Assembly (NCBI RefSeq): GCF_008329525.1
Contig: NZ_NPKQ01000001.1
Coordinates: forward strand, 1 to 64,000
Reading direction: 5' to 3'
Origin: Tardiphaga sp. P9-11
GTDB lineage: Bacteria; Pseudomonadota; Alphaproteobacteria; Rhizobiales; Xanthobacteraceae
DNA length: 64,000 bases
Shown here: positions 51,263-62,324 of the stretch, piece after piece
Numbering within the stretch: the stretch's first letter is position 1
Layout: each line of letters opens with the position of its first letter
Translations under genes and position numbers: made by a program
The notes under the pieces: generated by a model
Told to the model about the DNA's origin: nothing
Databases searched by the model: none
Seen by the model: only the letters and a program-made list of their open reading frames with translations

Positions 51263-52708
51263 TCAGACGAGCTCCGGCCGAATCTCCGGCACGGGACCAG
51301 CCTTCGGTCCCCAAGGCGTGAGCAGCACGCTCAGCGCAGACAACAGGCCAAGCAACACCATGGACGCCGCCGCGAGCCAGAAGAAGCTCATGGCCGACGC
51401 ATCGATCGACAGCAGATACCAGCCACCGACGCTGACGAAGACCAGCCGCGCGGTCTGCGCCAGCACCGGGCCCAACACCTTCGCGGCTCCCTGCGACGCA
51501 AAATAGGTGACCGTCGCCAGACCGAGAAAGGCATACATCGGCGCGCAGGTGGCGAGATATTGCTGGCTGGCCAGCCGGACGCCCACGTCATTGGTGAACA
51601 GGTTGACCCAGGCATCCGGGAAAAACGCAATCAGCGTGCCGAGCAGACCGACGACGCTGAACGAGATCAGGCTTCCCGTCCACACGACACGCCGGGCGCG
51701 TGCGACGCGGCCGGCGCCAATCGCCATACCAACAATGGGGACCGAGGCGACACCGACGGCGAAGGCCAGCGTCGTCAGCATGAATTCGAGCCGCGCACCG
51801 ACACCATAACCGGCCAGCACCTCGGTGCCGAACCGCGCCAGCATGTGGGTGAAGATCGTCAGCGTCAGCACGCCCTGCAGCGGCGAGAAGCAGGCAATCG
51901 CGCCCACTTTAAGAATGTCGAAGAACATGCCACGCTGAATCTTGAAACCGTTAAGCGTCGGCCGCACCCGCGCACGGCCGGAGAAGACATACCACCCCAT
52001 GATCGCTGCGCCGACGCTGAAAGCGATCAGCGAGCCCGCCGCAACACCGGCCATGCCAAATTGGGGAAAAGGTCCAAGCCCGAGACCGAGCGTGCCGCCG
52101 AGGATGATCTGCAGCACCGCCGAGTTCAGCGTGATCGCCGATGGCAGTTTCATATTGCCGGTGCCACGCAGGATCGCGGCGAAAGTGTTCATCAGCCACG
52201 GGATCACGCCACCGGCGAAGAAGATGGTGATGTAGCCGACCGCCTGCGACAACACGCTACCGCGGCCGCCCAGGGCCTCCAGCAATGTCGGCCCGAAACT
52301 CAGCATGCCGACGGTGAAGACCAGTCCAAGGCAGATGCCTATCAGCAACGCGTGCCCGGCCAGCGTCGCGGCCCGCTCGCGATCGCCGGCGCCGAGCGCC
52401 CGGGCTATTGCCGAGGACACGCCGCCGCCCATGGCGCCGCCGGACATAGTCATGGTCAGCATGACGAAGGGAAACACCAGCGCCATCGCTGCCAGCGCTT
52501 CGGTGCCGAGCCGGCCGATATAGGAGGTCTCCGCTATGACCACGATTGTGCCGGCCGTCAGCGCCACGACATTGGGCCAGGCCAGCCGCAGGATGGTCGG
52601 CAGAATGGGATGATCCAGCAGGGGATTCCTGGCCGGCGCGTTCAGGCTCGGGAGCGGCTGCTTGTCGGCATCGACCAATCGGGGTTCGGCGACGACGGCG
52701 TCGGACAT
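51263..52708 (-). CDS. MATE-family efflux pump
   Basis: 481 residues from the ATG at 52708 (GGGAGA upstream; the extra 29 codons to 52795 are non-conserved). Twelve transmembrane helices in two halves; SYIGRLGTEALAAMALVFPFVMLTMTMSGGAMGGGVSSAIARALGAGDRERA is the first-half MATE signature. It exports drugs or metabolites against H+ or Na+. It is distinct from the DinF-like pump at 35777. It ends 7 bases after the convergent lipocalin-like gene. The unknown 52839 gene, 130 bp upstream on the same strand, may be separate. Confidence 0.91.
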   Translation of the reverse strand: MSDAVVAEPRLVDADKQPLPSLNAPARNPLLDHPILPTILRLAWPNVVALTAGTIVVIAETSYIGRLGTEALAAMALVFPFVMLTMTMSGGAMGGGVSSAIARALGAGDRERAATLAGHALLIGICLGLVFTVGMLSFGPTLLEALGGRGSVLSQAVGYITIFFAGGVIPWLMNTFAAILRGTGNMKLPSAITLNSAVLQIILGGTLGLGLGPFPQFGMAGVAAGSLIAFSVGAAIMGWYVFSGRARVRPTLNGFKIQRGMFFDILKVGAIACFSPLQGVLTLTIFTHMLARFGTEVLAGYGVGARLEFMLTTLAFAVGVASVPIVGMAIGAGRVARARRVVWTGSLISFSVVGLLGTLIAFFPDAWVNLFTNDVGVRLASQQYLATCAPMYAFLGLATVTYFASQGAAKVLGPVLAQTARLVFVSVGGWYLLSIDASAMSFFWLAAASMVLLGLLSALSVLLTPWGPKAGPVPEIRPELV

Positions 52709-52838
52709 GCATTCTCCCTGAGCTTCCGGTCTTGCATGCCGGGCATACCCGTTCCTAGCACCGATCACGGCCAATGCCATGCGCGGCGCATGCATGGGGG
52801 ATACTCGATTTGCACTGCAGTATTAGCGAGCGTGGGCG

Positions 52839-53891
52839 TTAACTGATCGTCCAGATGAACGGTAGCGCACCGCCTGCGCCCGGCGTCATCGTGACGGGTA
52901 TGTTGCGACCACAGCCCGCAGCGAGGCCTTCGACCAGTCCCTCCAATGCCCGCACGCAGGCGAAGTTGTTATCGGCGACGCCGTCCATCAGTTTCCAGCT
53001 CTTCTGCCGGATCTGGAAGGCGCCCTCCGACACGCTGATCTCCACGACATCATCCTGCGCCGCGAACAGGGCGCCGAGAAATTCCACGAAGACTTTGGCA
53101 TCACCGCGCTGCAAGCCGAAGCCCGCGGAGACCTCGTCAAAATACTGCATGCCGATCAGCTTGCCGGTGAGATGCAGCAAATAGCCGGCATCGACGGGAC
53201 CGAACAGTTGCACGGCCACCGGCGCTGCGGTCCGCACATATTCCATGGCGTAGTTGCGATAGGCCTTTTCAAGACGTGCTTTCGGCCAGCTATCCACCGG
53301 CAGCGCGGGCGCCTTGGCGGGATCGAACATCGGCGCTTCCAGATGGCGTGCGAAGACCAGCCGCTGATCGATATCGAGATCATGGTCGTATTCGCAGTAA
53401 TAGCCTTCGAGCCCATCCTGCCCGTCGACGCTCTGCTTGGTGCAGACGAAGCCCATGCGCGGATTGCCGAGCGACACGCCGTTATTGGCGTGCCAGCCGC
53501 GCAGCATCGCGCGCGAGACTTCACCGGGCACGCCGCAAATCGCTGTGCCGCGCCAGATCCAGCGCGGCGGCGGATAGCGAATCCAGGCCTTGCGGTCGCT
53601 CTCATGCATGTATTCGACCGAGACGCCGCCGATCCAGTTCGAGAGATAGTGATACTGCGCCGCCGCGACCGCCGGGGGCAGACCGGACAGGCCGAGCTTC
53701 TCGAGGCCAGGCAGAAAGCGCTCCTGCTGTTGCCGGCGGAAGATGCGAAACATGAATTCCGCAGCGTCGGCGGTGCCGCGGCGGGTGACCGTGGTCAGGA
53801 TCAGGCCAGTGAAATAGGCGTGATAGAGATCGGCAACGCTGCGCCAGCGCGTCCATGTAGCTTCGTCGCTCGTGTTTCTTGGCCCGGTCAT
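52839..53891 (-). CDS. Protein of unknown function (~350 residues)
   Basis: 350 residues from the ATG at 53891, with GGGAAGAA upstream; the frame runs to 53921. I do not recognise a family. No signal peptide or transmembrane segment. Features: an N-terminal helical part (FTGLILTTVTRRGTADAAEFMFRIFRRQQQERF), a middle with spaced cysteines (CGVPGEVS; CTKQ; YYCEYDHD), and a C-terminal part ending FACVRALEGLVEGLAAGCGRN..., whose shape recalls V4R / thiazoline-hydrolase-like ligand-binding domains, at low confidence. Composition is like the neighbours. It stands alone. Confidence 0.8.
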   Translation of the reverse strand: MTGPRNTSDEATWTRWRSVADLYHAYFTGLILTTVTRRGTADAAEFMFRIFRRQQQERFLPGLEKLGLSGLPPAVAAAQYHYLSNWIGGVSVEYMHESDRKAWIRYPPPRWIWRGTAICGVPGEVSRAMLRGWHANNGVSLGNPRMGFVCTKQSVDGQDGLEGYYCEYDHDLDIDQRLVFARHLEAPMFDPAKAPALPVDSWPKARLEKAYRNYAMEYVRTAAPVAVQLFGPVDAGYLLHLTGKLIGMQYFDEVSAGFGLQRGDAKVFVEFLGALFAAQDDVVEISVSEGAFQIRQKSWKLMDGVADNNFACVRALEGLVEGLAAGCGRNIPVTMTPGAGGALPFIWTIS

Positions 53892-54018
53892 CGTTTCTTC
53901 CCTGATTGTTGGACGGACCATAGCCGCGCATCACTCCGGCTTCACATGAAATTCATGCAGGGAGGTCGAACGTTCCTGCATTGGCCGCATTAAGGTTCCT
54001 CAGTCACAAGGACATTCC

Positions 54019-55359
54019 ATGCGCCAGAAATTCCTGCTTTCCGCCTGTCTCGTCGCCCTGGCGCTGCCGCTGGCCGGATGCAACGAAAAATCCACCCTCG
54101 CATCCGGCGAAGATTTCGGACCGTCACCGAAACTTGTCGAGCCCAGCAAGTCGCTCATTCCGACCGTCAATGTCTCCAAGGCCATCGGCTGGTCTGCCGG
54201 AGGCAAGCCGAAAGCTGCCGAGGGCATGACGGTCAATGCATTCGCGACCGGGCTCGATCATCCACGCACGGTCTATGTGCTGCCCAATGGAGACGTGCTG
54301 GTGGCCGAAAGCAATGCACCGCCGAAGCCGGAAGATGGCAAAGGCATCAGGGGCTGGGTCATGAAGCAGGTGATGGGTCATGCCGGCGCAGGCACGCCGA
54401 CGGCAAACCGCATTTCGCTGCTGCGCGACGCCGATGGCGACGGCGTCGCCGAAACCAAGACAGCGTTTCTTGAGGGATTGAATTCGCCCTTCGGCATGGT
54501 GCTGGTCGGTGACAGATTCTATGTCGCCAATGCCGACGCCGTCGTGGCGTTCCCCTACACCACCGGCGAAACCAGGATCACCGCAGCGGCGACCAAGGTC
54601 GTGGACCTGCCCGGCGGCCCGATCAACCATCACTGGACCAAGGATCTCACCGCCAGCCCTGACGGCACCAAGCTCTATGCCACCGTCGGCTCCAACAGCA
54701 ATGTCGGCGAGAACGGCATCGAGGCCGAGAAGGATCGCGCCGCGGTGCTTGAGATCGACCGCACGACAGGTGCAAAGCGCGTCTTCGCATCGGGTCTACG
54801 CAATCCCAACGGCCCATCATGGCAGCCACAAAGCGGCGCGCTGTGGGTGACCGTGAACGAGCGCGACGAGATCGGCAGCGATCTGGTGCCGGATTACATG
54901 ACGTCGGTGAAGGACGGCAGCTTCTATGGCTGGCCGTACAGCTATTACGGCCAGCATGTGGATGTCCGCGTGCAGCCGCAGCGCCCTGAGATGGTGGCCA
55001 AAGCCATCGCGCCGGATTATGCGCTCGGCGCGCATACCGCGTCGCTCGGGTTGACCTTCAACACCGGTGATCTCTTCCCGGCCAACATGAAGAATGGCGC
55101 CTTCATCGGCCAGCATGGATCGTGGAATCGGCGCCCGCAAAGTGGCTACAAGGTGATCTTCGTGCCCTTCACCGACGGCAAGCCCTCCGGCAAGCCACAG
55201 GATGTGCTCACCGGCTTCCTCAATGACAGTGGTGAAGCGCAGGGACGCCCGGTCGGCTTGCGCATCGATAGCAAGGGTGCGCTGCTGGTGGCCGACGATG
55301 TCGGCAACACAATTTGGCGCGTGACGCCATCGGGCGCGAAGGCAGCGGCACTGCAATAA
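54019..55359 (+). CDS. Sorbosone dehydrogenase-like lipoprotein (beta-propeller)
   Basis: 446 residues. A lipoprotein signal with lipobox LAGC (Cys21) suggests anchoring in the outer or inner membrane facing the periplasm. The following sequence shows beta-propeller repeats ([71 protein letters not shown]) as in PQQ-type L-sorbosone/glucose dehydrogenases. PQQ dependence is a family property, not demonstrated. Gene stands alone; a GarD-like dehydratase converges with a 2-bp gap. Confidence 0.88.
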   Translation: MRQKFLLSACLVALALPLAGCNEKSTLASGEDFGPSPKLVEPSKSLIPTVNVSKAIGWSAGGKPKAAEGMTVNAFATGLDHPRTVYVLPNGDVLVAESNAPPKPEDGKGIRGWVMKQVMGHAGAGTPTANRISLLRDADGDGVAETKTAFLEGLNSPFGMVLVGDRFYVANADAVVAFPYTTGETRITAAATKVVDLPGGPINHHWTKDLTASPDGTKLYATVGSNSNVGENGIEAEKDRAAVLEIDRTTGAKRVFASGLRNPNGPSWQPQSGALWVTVNERDEIGSDLVPDYMTSVKDGSFYGWPYSYYGQHVDVRVQPQRPEMVAKAIAPDYALGAHTASLGLTFNTGDLFPANMKNGAFIGQHGSWNRRPQSGYKVIFVPFTDGKPSGKPQDVLTGFLNDSGEAQGRPVGLRIDSKGALLVADDVGNTIWRVTPSGAKAAALQ

Positions 55360-55361
55360 GA

Positions 55362-56906
55362 TCAGGTGATCGGTGCGGGATTGAACAGCACCAGATCGTT
55401 GTGCAGTCCCCATTTGTCCGCCCACACTTGCTTGCGGCCGCTGGCCACGTCGAGAATCAGCTGGAACAGTTCCCAGCCGGCTTCCTCAATAGTCATCTCG
55501 CCGCTGGCGATGCGGCCGGCGTCGAAATCGATCAGGTCCGACCAGCGCTTTGCCAGTTCGGTGCGCGTCGAGACCTTGATCACAGGTGCCTGCGCCAGGC
55601 CATAAGGTGTGCCGCGGCCCGTGGTGAATATCTGCATCTGCATGCCGGCGGCGAGCTGCAGCGTGCCGCAGACGAAATCGCTGGCTGGCGTTGCTGCGAA
55701 CAGCAGCCCCTTCGTCGTGGCGCGTTCGCCGGGGCCGATGACGCCAGTGATCGCGGATGATCCGGACTTTACGATCGAGCCCAATGATTTTTCGACGATA
55801 TTGGCGAGACCGCCCTTCTTGTTGCCGGGCGTCGTATTGGCGCTGCGATCGGCGCCGCCGCGTGCCAGATATGAATCGTACCAGTCCATCTCGCGTATCA
55901 GCGCGCGGCCGACATCCTCGTTGACCGCACGGCGCGTCAACAATTCGATGGCGTCACGCACTTCGGTAACTTCGGAGAACATCACCGTGGCGCCGGCGCG
56001 CACCAGCAGATCGCTCGCGAAGCCGAGCGCCGGATTGGCGGTCACGCCGGAAAATGCGTCGCTGCCGCCGCATTGCAATCCAATCACGAGATCGGAGGCC
56101 GGGCAGGTTTCGCGCTTACGCTGGTTCAGTATTTTCAAGCGCACTTCAGCCATGGCGATGATCGTATCCACCATGTCGCCAAAGCTCTGATTGCTCTCAT
56201 CCTGAAGGCGCATCATGCTGCCGGGATCTTCCTTCGGCAGCAAACGCTCCGGTGCGAGCTTCTCGCAGCCGAGGCCGACCACCATCACCTCGCCGCCAAA
56301 ATTGGGATTGCGCGCGATGTTCTGCAGCGTGCGGATCGGGATATAGGCATCCGGCGCATTGATGGCGACGCCGCAGCCATAGCCGTGGGTGACGGCGAAA
56401 ACGTCATCGACATTCGGATAGCGCGGCAGCAGCTCGGCCTTGATCTTCTTGAGCGCAAATTCGAGCGTGCCGGCGACGCATTGCACCGAGGTGCTGATGG
56501 CGAGAATGTTCTTCACGCCGACGGAGCCGTCGGGATTGCGAAAACCTTCGAACGTGTAGTCGGTCAGCGGCGACTGCGGTTCCGGAACCGCATTGGCGAT
56601 CTCGAGACTGTCGAGATCCGGCGCGTCGGGCATATGGATACGCGCCTCTTCAACCCATTCGCCGGCCGAAATCATATCCAGCGCATAGCCGATGATTTCG
56701 CCGTAACGGATGATAGGCGCATCCTTTGCGATATCTTCCAGCGCCACCTTGTGGCCCTGCGGCACAAAGTTACGCAGCTTCAGGCCACCGGTCATCATGG
56801 TGCCCGCGGGCAAGCCGAAATCATTGACGATGATGGCGACGTTGTCGCGCGCATTCAGTTTGATGTAGCGCGGCGCATATGTGTCTGCTGCCAGCGTGAT
56901 CGTCAT
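55362..56906 (-). CDS. UxaA/GarD-family altronate or galactarate dehydratase
   Basis: 514 residues. An N-terminal SAF-like domain (~1-95) is fused to the C-terminal dehydratase, the single-chain layout of UxaA/GarD. Blocks include [58 protein letters not shown] and [34 protein letters not shown]. They favour the galactarate (GarD) branch, which needs Fe2+. It dehydrates a sugar acid to a 2-keto-3-deoxy product. No other hexuronate gene is nearby. Confidence 0.87.
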   Translation of the reverse strand: MTITLAADTYAPRYIKLNARDNVAIIVNDFGLPAGTMMTGGLKLRNFVPQGHKVALEDIAKDAPIIRYGEIIGYALDMISAGEWVEEARIHMPDAPDLDSLEIANAVPEPQSPLTDYTFEGFRNPDGSVGVKNILAISTSVQCVAGTLEFALKKIKAELLPRYPNVDDVFAVTHGYGCGVAINAPDAYIPIRTLQNIARNPNFGGEVMVVGLGCEKLAPERLLPKEDPGSMMRLQDESNQSFGDMVDTIIAMAEVRLKILNQRKRETCPASDLVIGLQCGGSDAFSGVTANPALGFASDLLVRAGATVMFSEVTEVRDAIELLTRRAVNEDVGRALIREMDWYDSYLARGGADRSANTTPGNKKGGLANIVEKSLGSIVKSGSSAITGVIGPGERATTKGLLFAATPASDFVCGTLQLAAGMQMQIFTTGRGTPYGLAQAPVIKVSTRTELAKRWSDLIDFDAGRIASGEMTIEEAGWELFQLILDVASGRKQVWADKWGLHNDLVLFNPAPIT

Positions 56907-57058
56907 CGCCTCGTCCTTCCCAAATCTGCCGGCGCTGCCCCGGCCTCACAGGAGAGCAGTAGCATAAAAGATGTCGGAGTCGCGCACTTGACCGGCTCGC
57001 TCTGCAGCCCGAATGATGCTTTTCGAAGGGCTTTACGCCCAGTTCATGCAGAAATGAG

Positions 57059-57919
57059 ATGATCGTGCGCCTTTTTGTCTTCGGGCTCGGCTACAGCGCA
57101 AACCAGTTCATCGCCCGGCATGGCGGTCGATTTACTGCGGTGGCCGGCACCGTCCGCACCGCCGGAAAGACCGTTGCGCTACCCTCAGCCGCGGATGCCG
57201 AGACACTCGTCTTTCATTCCGACGCAAGCGACCCGCGTATTGTCGATCATCTCGCAAGCGCCGATCTGTTGCTGGTTTCGGTCCCGCCGGGCGCCGACGG
57301 CGATCCCGTGTTGCAGGCCTTCGGCTCTGTGATTGCCGCCAGCGGCATCCGGCGCATCATCTATCTCTCCAGCGTCGGGGTTTACGGCGATCATCAGGGT
57401 GCCTGGATCGACGAAACCGCCGCGGTTCACGGCGACGGGCGACGCAAAGCGCGCATCGATGCCGAAGACGCGTGGCGCGCTACGGCGAGCGATCGCACCA
57501 CGATCCTGCGTGTCGCCGGTATCTACGGTCCCGGCCGCAATGCTCTGGAAAATCTCAAAATCGGCAAGGCCCATCGCATCGTCAAGCCGGGCCAGGTGTT
57601 CAACCGCATCCATGTGGATGACATCGCGGCGGCCATCGCGGCTGCATTCGATTACGCGCAGACCGGCATCTGGAATCTGTGCGACGACGAGCCGGCGCCG
57701 CCGCAGGATGTGATCACCTATGCCGCAGTGCTGATGGGCATCGCGCCGCCGCCCGAGCAGGACTTCGCAACCGCCGAGATGAGCCCGATGGCGCGCAGCT
57801 TCTACGCCAGCAACAACCGCATCTCGAATGCGCGGCTGAAACGCGAGCTTGGCGTGAAGCTCGCATTTCCGACCTATCGCGAAGGCCTCACGGCGCTGTG
57901 GCAGCGGCGCGAGATCTAA
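57059..57919 (+). CDS. Atypical SDR / NAD-dependent epimerase-like protein
   Basis: 286 residues. Rossmann start FVFGLGYSANQFIARHGGR with a G-x-G-x-x-A pattern; IIYLSSVGVYGDHQGAWIDET resembles the extended-SDR core. The Y-x-x-x-K catalytic motif is missing (VYGDHQG), as in the atypical SDR group (YeeZ-like), so it may bind a nucleotide without classic dehydrogenase activity. Complete at both ends. It lies between a divergent dehydratase and a convergent aldo/keto reductase. Function unknown. Confidence 0.83.
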   Translation: MIVRLFVFGLGYSANQFIARHGGRFTAVAGTVRTAGKTVALPSAADAETLVFHSDASDPRIVDHLASADLLLVSVPPGADGDPVLQAFGSVIAASGIRRIIYLSSVGVYGDHQGAWIDETAAVHGDGRRKARIDAEDAWRATASDRTTILRVAGIYGPGRNALENLKIGKAHRIVKPGQVFNRIHVDDIAAAIAAAFDYAQTGIWNLCDDEPAPPQDVITYAAVLMGIAPPPEQDFATAEMSPMARSFYASNNRISNARLKRELGVKLAFPTYREGLTALWQRREI

Positions 57920-57930
57920 GCAGCGAGTGA

Positions 57931-59042
<1,112 letters not shown>

Positions 59043-59070
59043 TGCACGGACTTATCAGCCGGATTCATGA

Positions 59071-59964
59071 ATGGCCCGCCAGACGATCGACGATCTCCTT
59101 GCTTTCTTCGCTGTCGCGAAAGAAGCGAGCTTTACCCGCGCGGCCGCCAAACTCGGCGTCTCTCAATCCGCGCTCAGCCACACCATCCGCGGTCTCGAAG
59201 AACGGCTCGGACTGCGGCTCCTGACCCGGACGACCCGCAGCGTTGCGCCGACCGAAGCCGGTGAACGTCTGATCCGGACCATCAGCCCGAAGCTGGAAGA
59301 GATCGACGCCGAACTCGCAGCCGTCACGGAACTGAGAGAAAAGCCGGCGGGTACCATCCGCATCACCACCGGTGAACATTCGGCCGAAACGATCATCTGG
59401 CCCGCGCTTGCCAAGCTGCTGCCGCGCTATCCCGACATCAAGGCCGAGCTCGTCGTCGATTACGGTCTCATCGATATCGTTGCGGAACGCTACGATGCGG
59501 GCGTTCGTTTGGGGGAACAGGTCGCAAAAGACATGATCGCCGTTCGCATCGGCCCGGACTTTCGCATGGTCGTTGTCGGCGCACCGTCCTACTTCGCAAA
59601 ACGACCGCTGCCGAAACGCCCGCAAGATCTCACCGCGCATGACTGCATCAATATTCGTCTGCCGACCATGGGCGGCCTCTATGTTTGGGAGTTCGAGAAG
59701 CGCGGGCGCGCACTGAAAGTGCGCGTCGATGGCCAGCTGGTGTTCAACAATATGTCGCTGCGCGAGAAGGCGGTCCTGAACGGATTGGGACTGGCCTATT
59801 TGCCGGAAGATCGCGTGCGCGATCACATTGCCTCAGGCCGACTTGTTCAGGTGCTGAGCGATTGGTGCCAACCGTTCTCGGGATATCACCTCTATTATCC
59901 GAGCCGCCGACAACCGACTTCCGCATTCGCGGCGCTGGTTGAAGCGCTGCGTTACCGCGGTTGA
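59071..59964 (+). CDS. LysR-family transcriptional regulator
   Basis: 297 residues. N-terminal winged helix (DLLAFFAVAKEASFTRAAAKLGVSQSALSHTIRGLEERLGLRLLTRTTRS) and an effector domain from ~90. It belongs to the group next to aldo/keto reductases and diverges from one here; the shared 139-bp gap contains a LysR box. The likely role is control of the reductase in response to an unknown aldehyde or related inducer. Confidence 0.93.
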   Translation: MARQTIDDLLAFFAVAKEASFTRAAAKLGVSQSALSHTIRGLEERLGLRLLTRTTRSVAPTEAGERLIRTISPKLEEIDAELAAVTELREKPAGTIRITTGEHSAETIIWPALAKLLPRYPDIKAELVVDYGLIDIVAERYDAGVRLGEQVAKDMIAVRIGPDFRMVVVGAPSYFAKRPLPKRPQDLTAHDCINIRLPTMGGLYVWEFEKRGRALKVRVDGQLVFNNMSLREKAVLNGLGLAYLPEDRVRDHIASGRLVQVLSDWCQPFSGYHLYYPSRRQPTSAFAALVEALRYRG

Positions 59965-60192
59965 TCAACGGTTGTCGTGTTCCAGCACCTCAATCCAAAC
60001 GTGATTGAAGCGAAATCGCACATCGTGAAAAGTTCCTGAATCAATTTGGGCAATGCTGTGTCTTAAGCGCGACGCGGTCGCCGAAGCTGCCTTTTTCGTT
60101 TGAGGCGCTGTTGCACGTGTGTGACAGCAATCGCTGCGCAATAGTCTAGGTTGCCTTCGTCATCCCCCATTGGGATTGAGAAGGAACACGTA

Positions 60193-60852
60193 ATGAAGAA
60201 GATTCTACTCTCCACCGCAGCTCTGGCTCTCGTCGCTTTGGCTGCCCCTGCGTCTGCTGCTGACCTGGCTGCGCGCCCCTACACCAAGGCTCCGGCCTAT
60301 GCTCCGGTTGCTCCGATCTACAACTGGACCGGCTTCTACATCGGTGGCCACATCGGTGGCGCGTTCCCGGGTGAAGACAACGCGCTGATCGGCAGCCGCG
60401 ATGGCACGTTCATGGGCGGTGTGCAGGGTGGTTACGACTACCAGTTTGCGCCGAACTGGGTGTTCGGTCTGGAAGCCAATTACAGCTTCAAGGACACCAA
60501 CAGCAACTTCGACAATCGTGGCCTCGGTTCGGTCACCGGTCGTCTCGGTTACACTTGGGGTCCGGCACTGCTCTACGCCAAGGGCGGTTACGCCTGGGCT
60601 GACTCGCGCTTCACCAACGGCTTCGGCGGCAATGGTGGCCGCGATGGCTACACTGTCGGTGGTGGTCTCGAATACCTGTTCACCCAGAACTGGTCGGGCA
60701 AGGTCGAATATCAGTATTACGACTTCGGCAACGTCACGTTCCTCACGCCAGCTCTCGCTGTCGGCGGCTTCAAGAACGACGAGCACACCATCAAGGCTGG
60801 CCTGAACTACCGCTTCAACCTGGGCAACTTTGGCGCAGGCTTCGTCCAGTAA
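60193..60852 (+). CDS. Single-barrel outer-membrane protein (Omp25/31-type)
   Basis: 219 residues from the ATG at 60193 with AGAAGGA upstream. Signal peptide ~1-22 (MKKILLSTAALALVALAAPASA), then one eight-stranded barrel starting NWTGFYIGGHIGGAFPGEDN and ending KAGLNYRFNLGNFGAGFVQ. This is the standard-sized relative of the double-barrel genes at 28615 and 30162. Such proteins are abundant outer-membrane components in alphaproteobacteria. It has its own promoter region (~228 bp) and terminator. Confidence 0.9.
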   Translation: MKKILLSTAALALVALAAPASAADLAARPYTKAPAYAPVAPIYNWTGFYIGGHIGGAFPGEDNALIGSRDGTFMGGVQGGYDYQFAPNWVFGLEANYSFKDTNSNFDNRGLGSVTGRLGYTWGPALLYAKGGYAWADSRFTNGFGGNGGRDGYTVGGGLEYLFTQNWSGKVEYQYYDFGNVTFLTPALAVGGFKNDEHTIKAGLNYRFNLGNFGAGFVQ

Positions 60853-60893
60853 ATTGAACGTCTCTTCGTCTACTTAGACTCCAGAAAAAACTT

Positions 60894-60920
60894 AGGCCCG
60901 CAGCAATGCGGGCCTTTTTT
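60894..60920 (+). terminator. Intrinsic terminator after the Omp25-type gene
   Basis: AGGCCCGCA-GCAA-TGCGGGCCT followed by TTTTT (60915-60920). It ends just before the convergent dcd gene. Confidence 0.87.
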
Positions 60921-60945
60921 CTTGCTTACTCGGAGCGGTGGGCGA

Positions 60946-62052
60946 TCAGACCTTGAAGTGCTTCGAGAGCTTCAGGCTCTGGCCCTGATAGTTCGAGCCG
61001 ATACGCTGGCCATAAAGTGCATCCGGACGATCCAGCATCCGCTCATAGACCAGACGGCCAACGATCTGGCCATGTTCGAGAATGAACGGCACTTCGCGCG
61101 AGCGCACTTCCAGCACCGCCCGCGAACCTTTGCCGCCGGCGCCGTCATGGCCGAAGCCCGGATCGAAGAAGCCGGCATAATGCACGCGGAATTCACCGAC
61201 CAGCGGATCGAACGGCACCATTTCGGCGGCATAGTCCGGCGGCACCTGCACCGCTTCCTTGGACGCGAGAATGTAGAACTCGCCGGGATCGAGGATCAGC
61301 GTGCCGTCCTTGCGCGCCGCGATCGGCTCCCAGAACTCATCGACGCTGTAGCCACCGCGGCGATCGATATCGACCACGCCGGTGTGTCGTTTGGCACGAT
61401 AGCCGACAAAGCCGGAGGCGTTTTCGCCAGAGAGATCAACCGAGAGCGCGAGGCCATTGTTGAGATCGGCCGTGTCGCTGTCGACCAGTGGTTCCTGCGC
61501 GTGGAGTTCTTCCAGTGCTTCGGTATCGAGCACCGCATCGCCGACGCGGAAGCGAACCTGCGACAGACGCGAGCCTTCGCGCAGCAGGACCGGAAATGTC
61601 TTCGGGCTGATCTCGGCATAAAGCGGCCCATGATAGCCCGCACCGATCACATCGAACCGTCTGGTGCCATCAGCAATCACGCGCGTGAACACATCGAGAC
61701 GACCCGTGGAGCTCTTCGGATTGGCCGCGGCAAAGATATTCGGCGGCAGCGCCAAGCTTTCGATCAGCGGCACGATGTAGACGCAGTTGGTCTCCAGCAC
61801 CGCACCGTCCGACAGATCTATCTCGTGCAGCTTCAGCTCGTCGATGCGCTCGGCGACCGTCGAATTCGGTCCCGGCAGGAAGCTGGCGCGCACGCGATAG
61901 GCGATGGAGCCGAGCCGCAGATCGAGGCTGGCGGGCTGTATCTGGCTCTCGACGAAGGGATATTCCGGAAGAATGAGGCCAGCATCTGCCATCGCCGCAA
62001 TCATGCGATCGGGCAGAATTCCATCGGCGTCGGGGGCAAGCGTAAACGGCAC
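60946..62052 (-). CDS. dcd: 2'-deoxycytidine 5'-triphosphate deaminase (long form)
   Basis: 368 residues from a GTG at 62052 with GGACGAG upstream; the frame to 62103 starts at TTG with no better site. Longer than the ~190-residue E. coli Dcd, with two dUTPase-like halves, as in alphaproteobacterial homologues. Motifs include SQIQPASLDLRLGS, NPKSSTGRLDVFTRVIADG and SGENASGFVGYRAKRHTGVVDI. It converts dCTP to dUTP (or dUMP) for thymidylate supply. It is a single gene on its strand, facing the Omp25-like gene's terminator and backing onto the riboswitch. Confidence 0.91.
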   Translation of the reverse strand: MPFTLAPDADGILPDRMIAAMADAGLILPEYPFVESQIQPASLDLRLGSIAYRVRASFLPGPNSTVAERIDELKLHEIDLSDGAVLETNCVYIVPLIESLALPPNIFAAANPKSSTGRLDVFTRVIADGTRRFDVIGAGYHGPLYAEISPKTFPVLLREGSRLSQVRFRVGDAVLDTEALEELHAQEPLVDSDTADLNNGLALSVDLSGENASGFVGYRAKRHTGVVDIDRRGGYSVDEFWEPIAARKDGTLILDPGEFYILASKEAVQVPPDYAAEMVPFDPLVGEFRVHYAGFFDPGFGHDGAGGKGSRAVLEVRSREVPFILEHGQIVGRLVYERMLDRPDALYGQRIGSNYQGQSLKLSKHFKV

Positions 62053-62167
62053 AGGTCTCGTCCTTCGGTCGTCTTTCAGCGAGAATACGCTGAAAAATCG
62101 CAACTTTACCGGTTATCTCAGCCCCGCCTTGACGAAAAGGGCAAGCGGGAATATGGACATCACTTAT

Positions 62168-62220
62168 CCCGTGGTGATTTGAGCCGGCCGGCTTGCAGCC
62201 ACGTAAAATAAGTCGCTAAA
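62168..62220 (+). promoter_or_regulatory. SAM-II riboswitch aptamer (metA/metZ leader)
   Basis: The conserved SAM-II core is present in order: CGTGGTGATTTG, a short GCC-GGCC-GGC block, GGCTTGCAGCCACG and AAGTCGCTAAA. P1 forms between CGTGG (62170-62174) and CCACG (62199-62203). GATTTG (62176-62181) can pair with the TAAGTC at 62210-62215 as the H-type pseudoknot. SAM-II binds S-adenosylmethionine and represses methionine genes in alphaproteobacteria. The gene downstream is metZ, as expected. Confidence 0.93.
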
Positions 62221-62291
62221 CAGGCCGGGGACACATGTCCTTCCAGCATGCGATCCCGGCCTGAGGACGTCCGTCCAGGCCGGTTTTTTTT
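62221..62291 (+). terminator. Attenuator hairpins between SAM-II aptamer and metZ
   Basis: Two mutually exclusive stems can form. (1) CAGGCCGGG (62221-62229) with CCCGGCCTG (62255-62263). (2) CCGGCCT (62256-62262) with AGGCCGG (62277-62283), followed by eight T residues, a typical intrinsic terminator. Stem 1 removes the 5' arm of stem 2, so this is the antiterminator/terminator arrangement of transcription attenuation. The ribosome site (GGAGG) comes 25 bases after the T run. Confidence 0.75.
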
Positions 62292-62324
62292 GTGCCCGTG
62301 TTACGCGGGTACGTTGGAGGTCAC

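Noticed and set aside
51122-52846. Plus-strand open frame (574 codons) opposite the MATE pump
   Set aside because: Antisense to a normal membrane protein; its translation is Arg/Gln/His-rich and lacks membrane or domain features.
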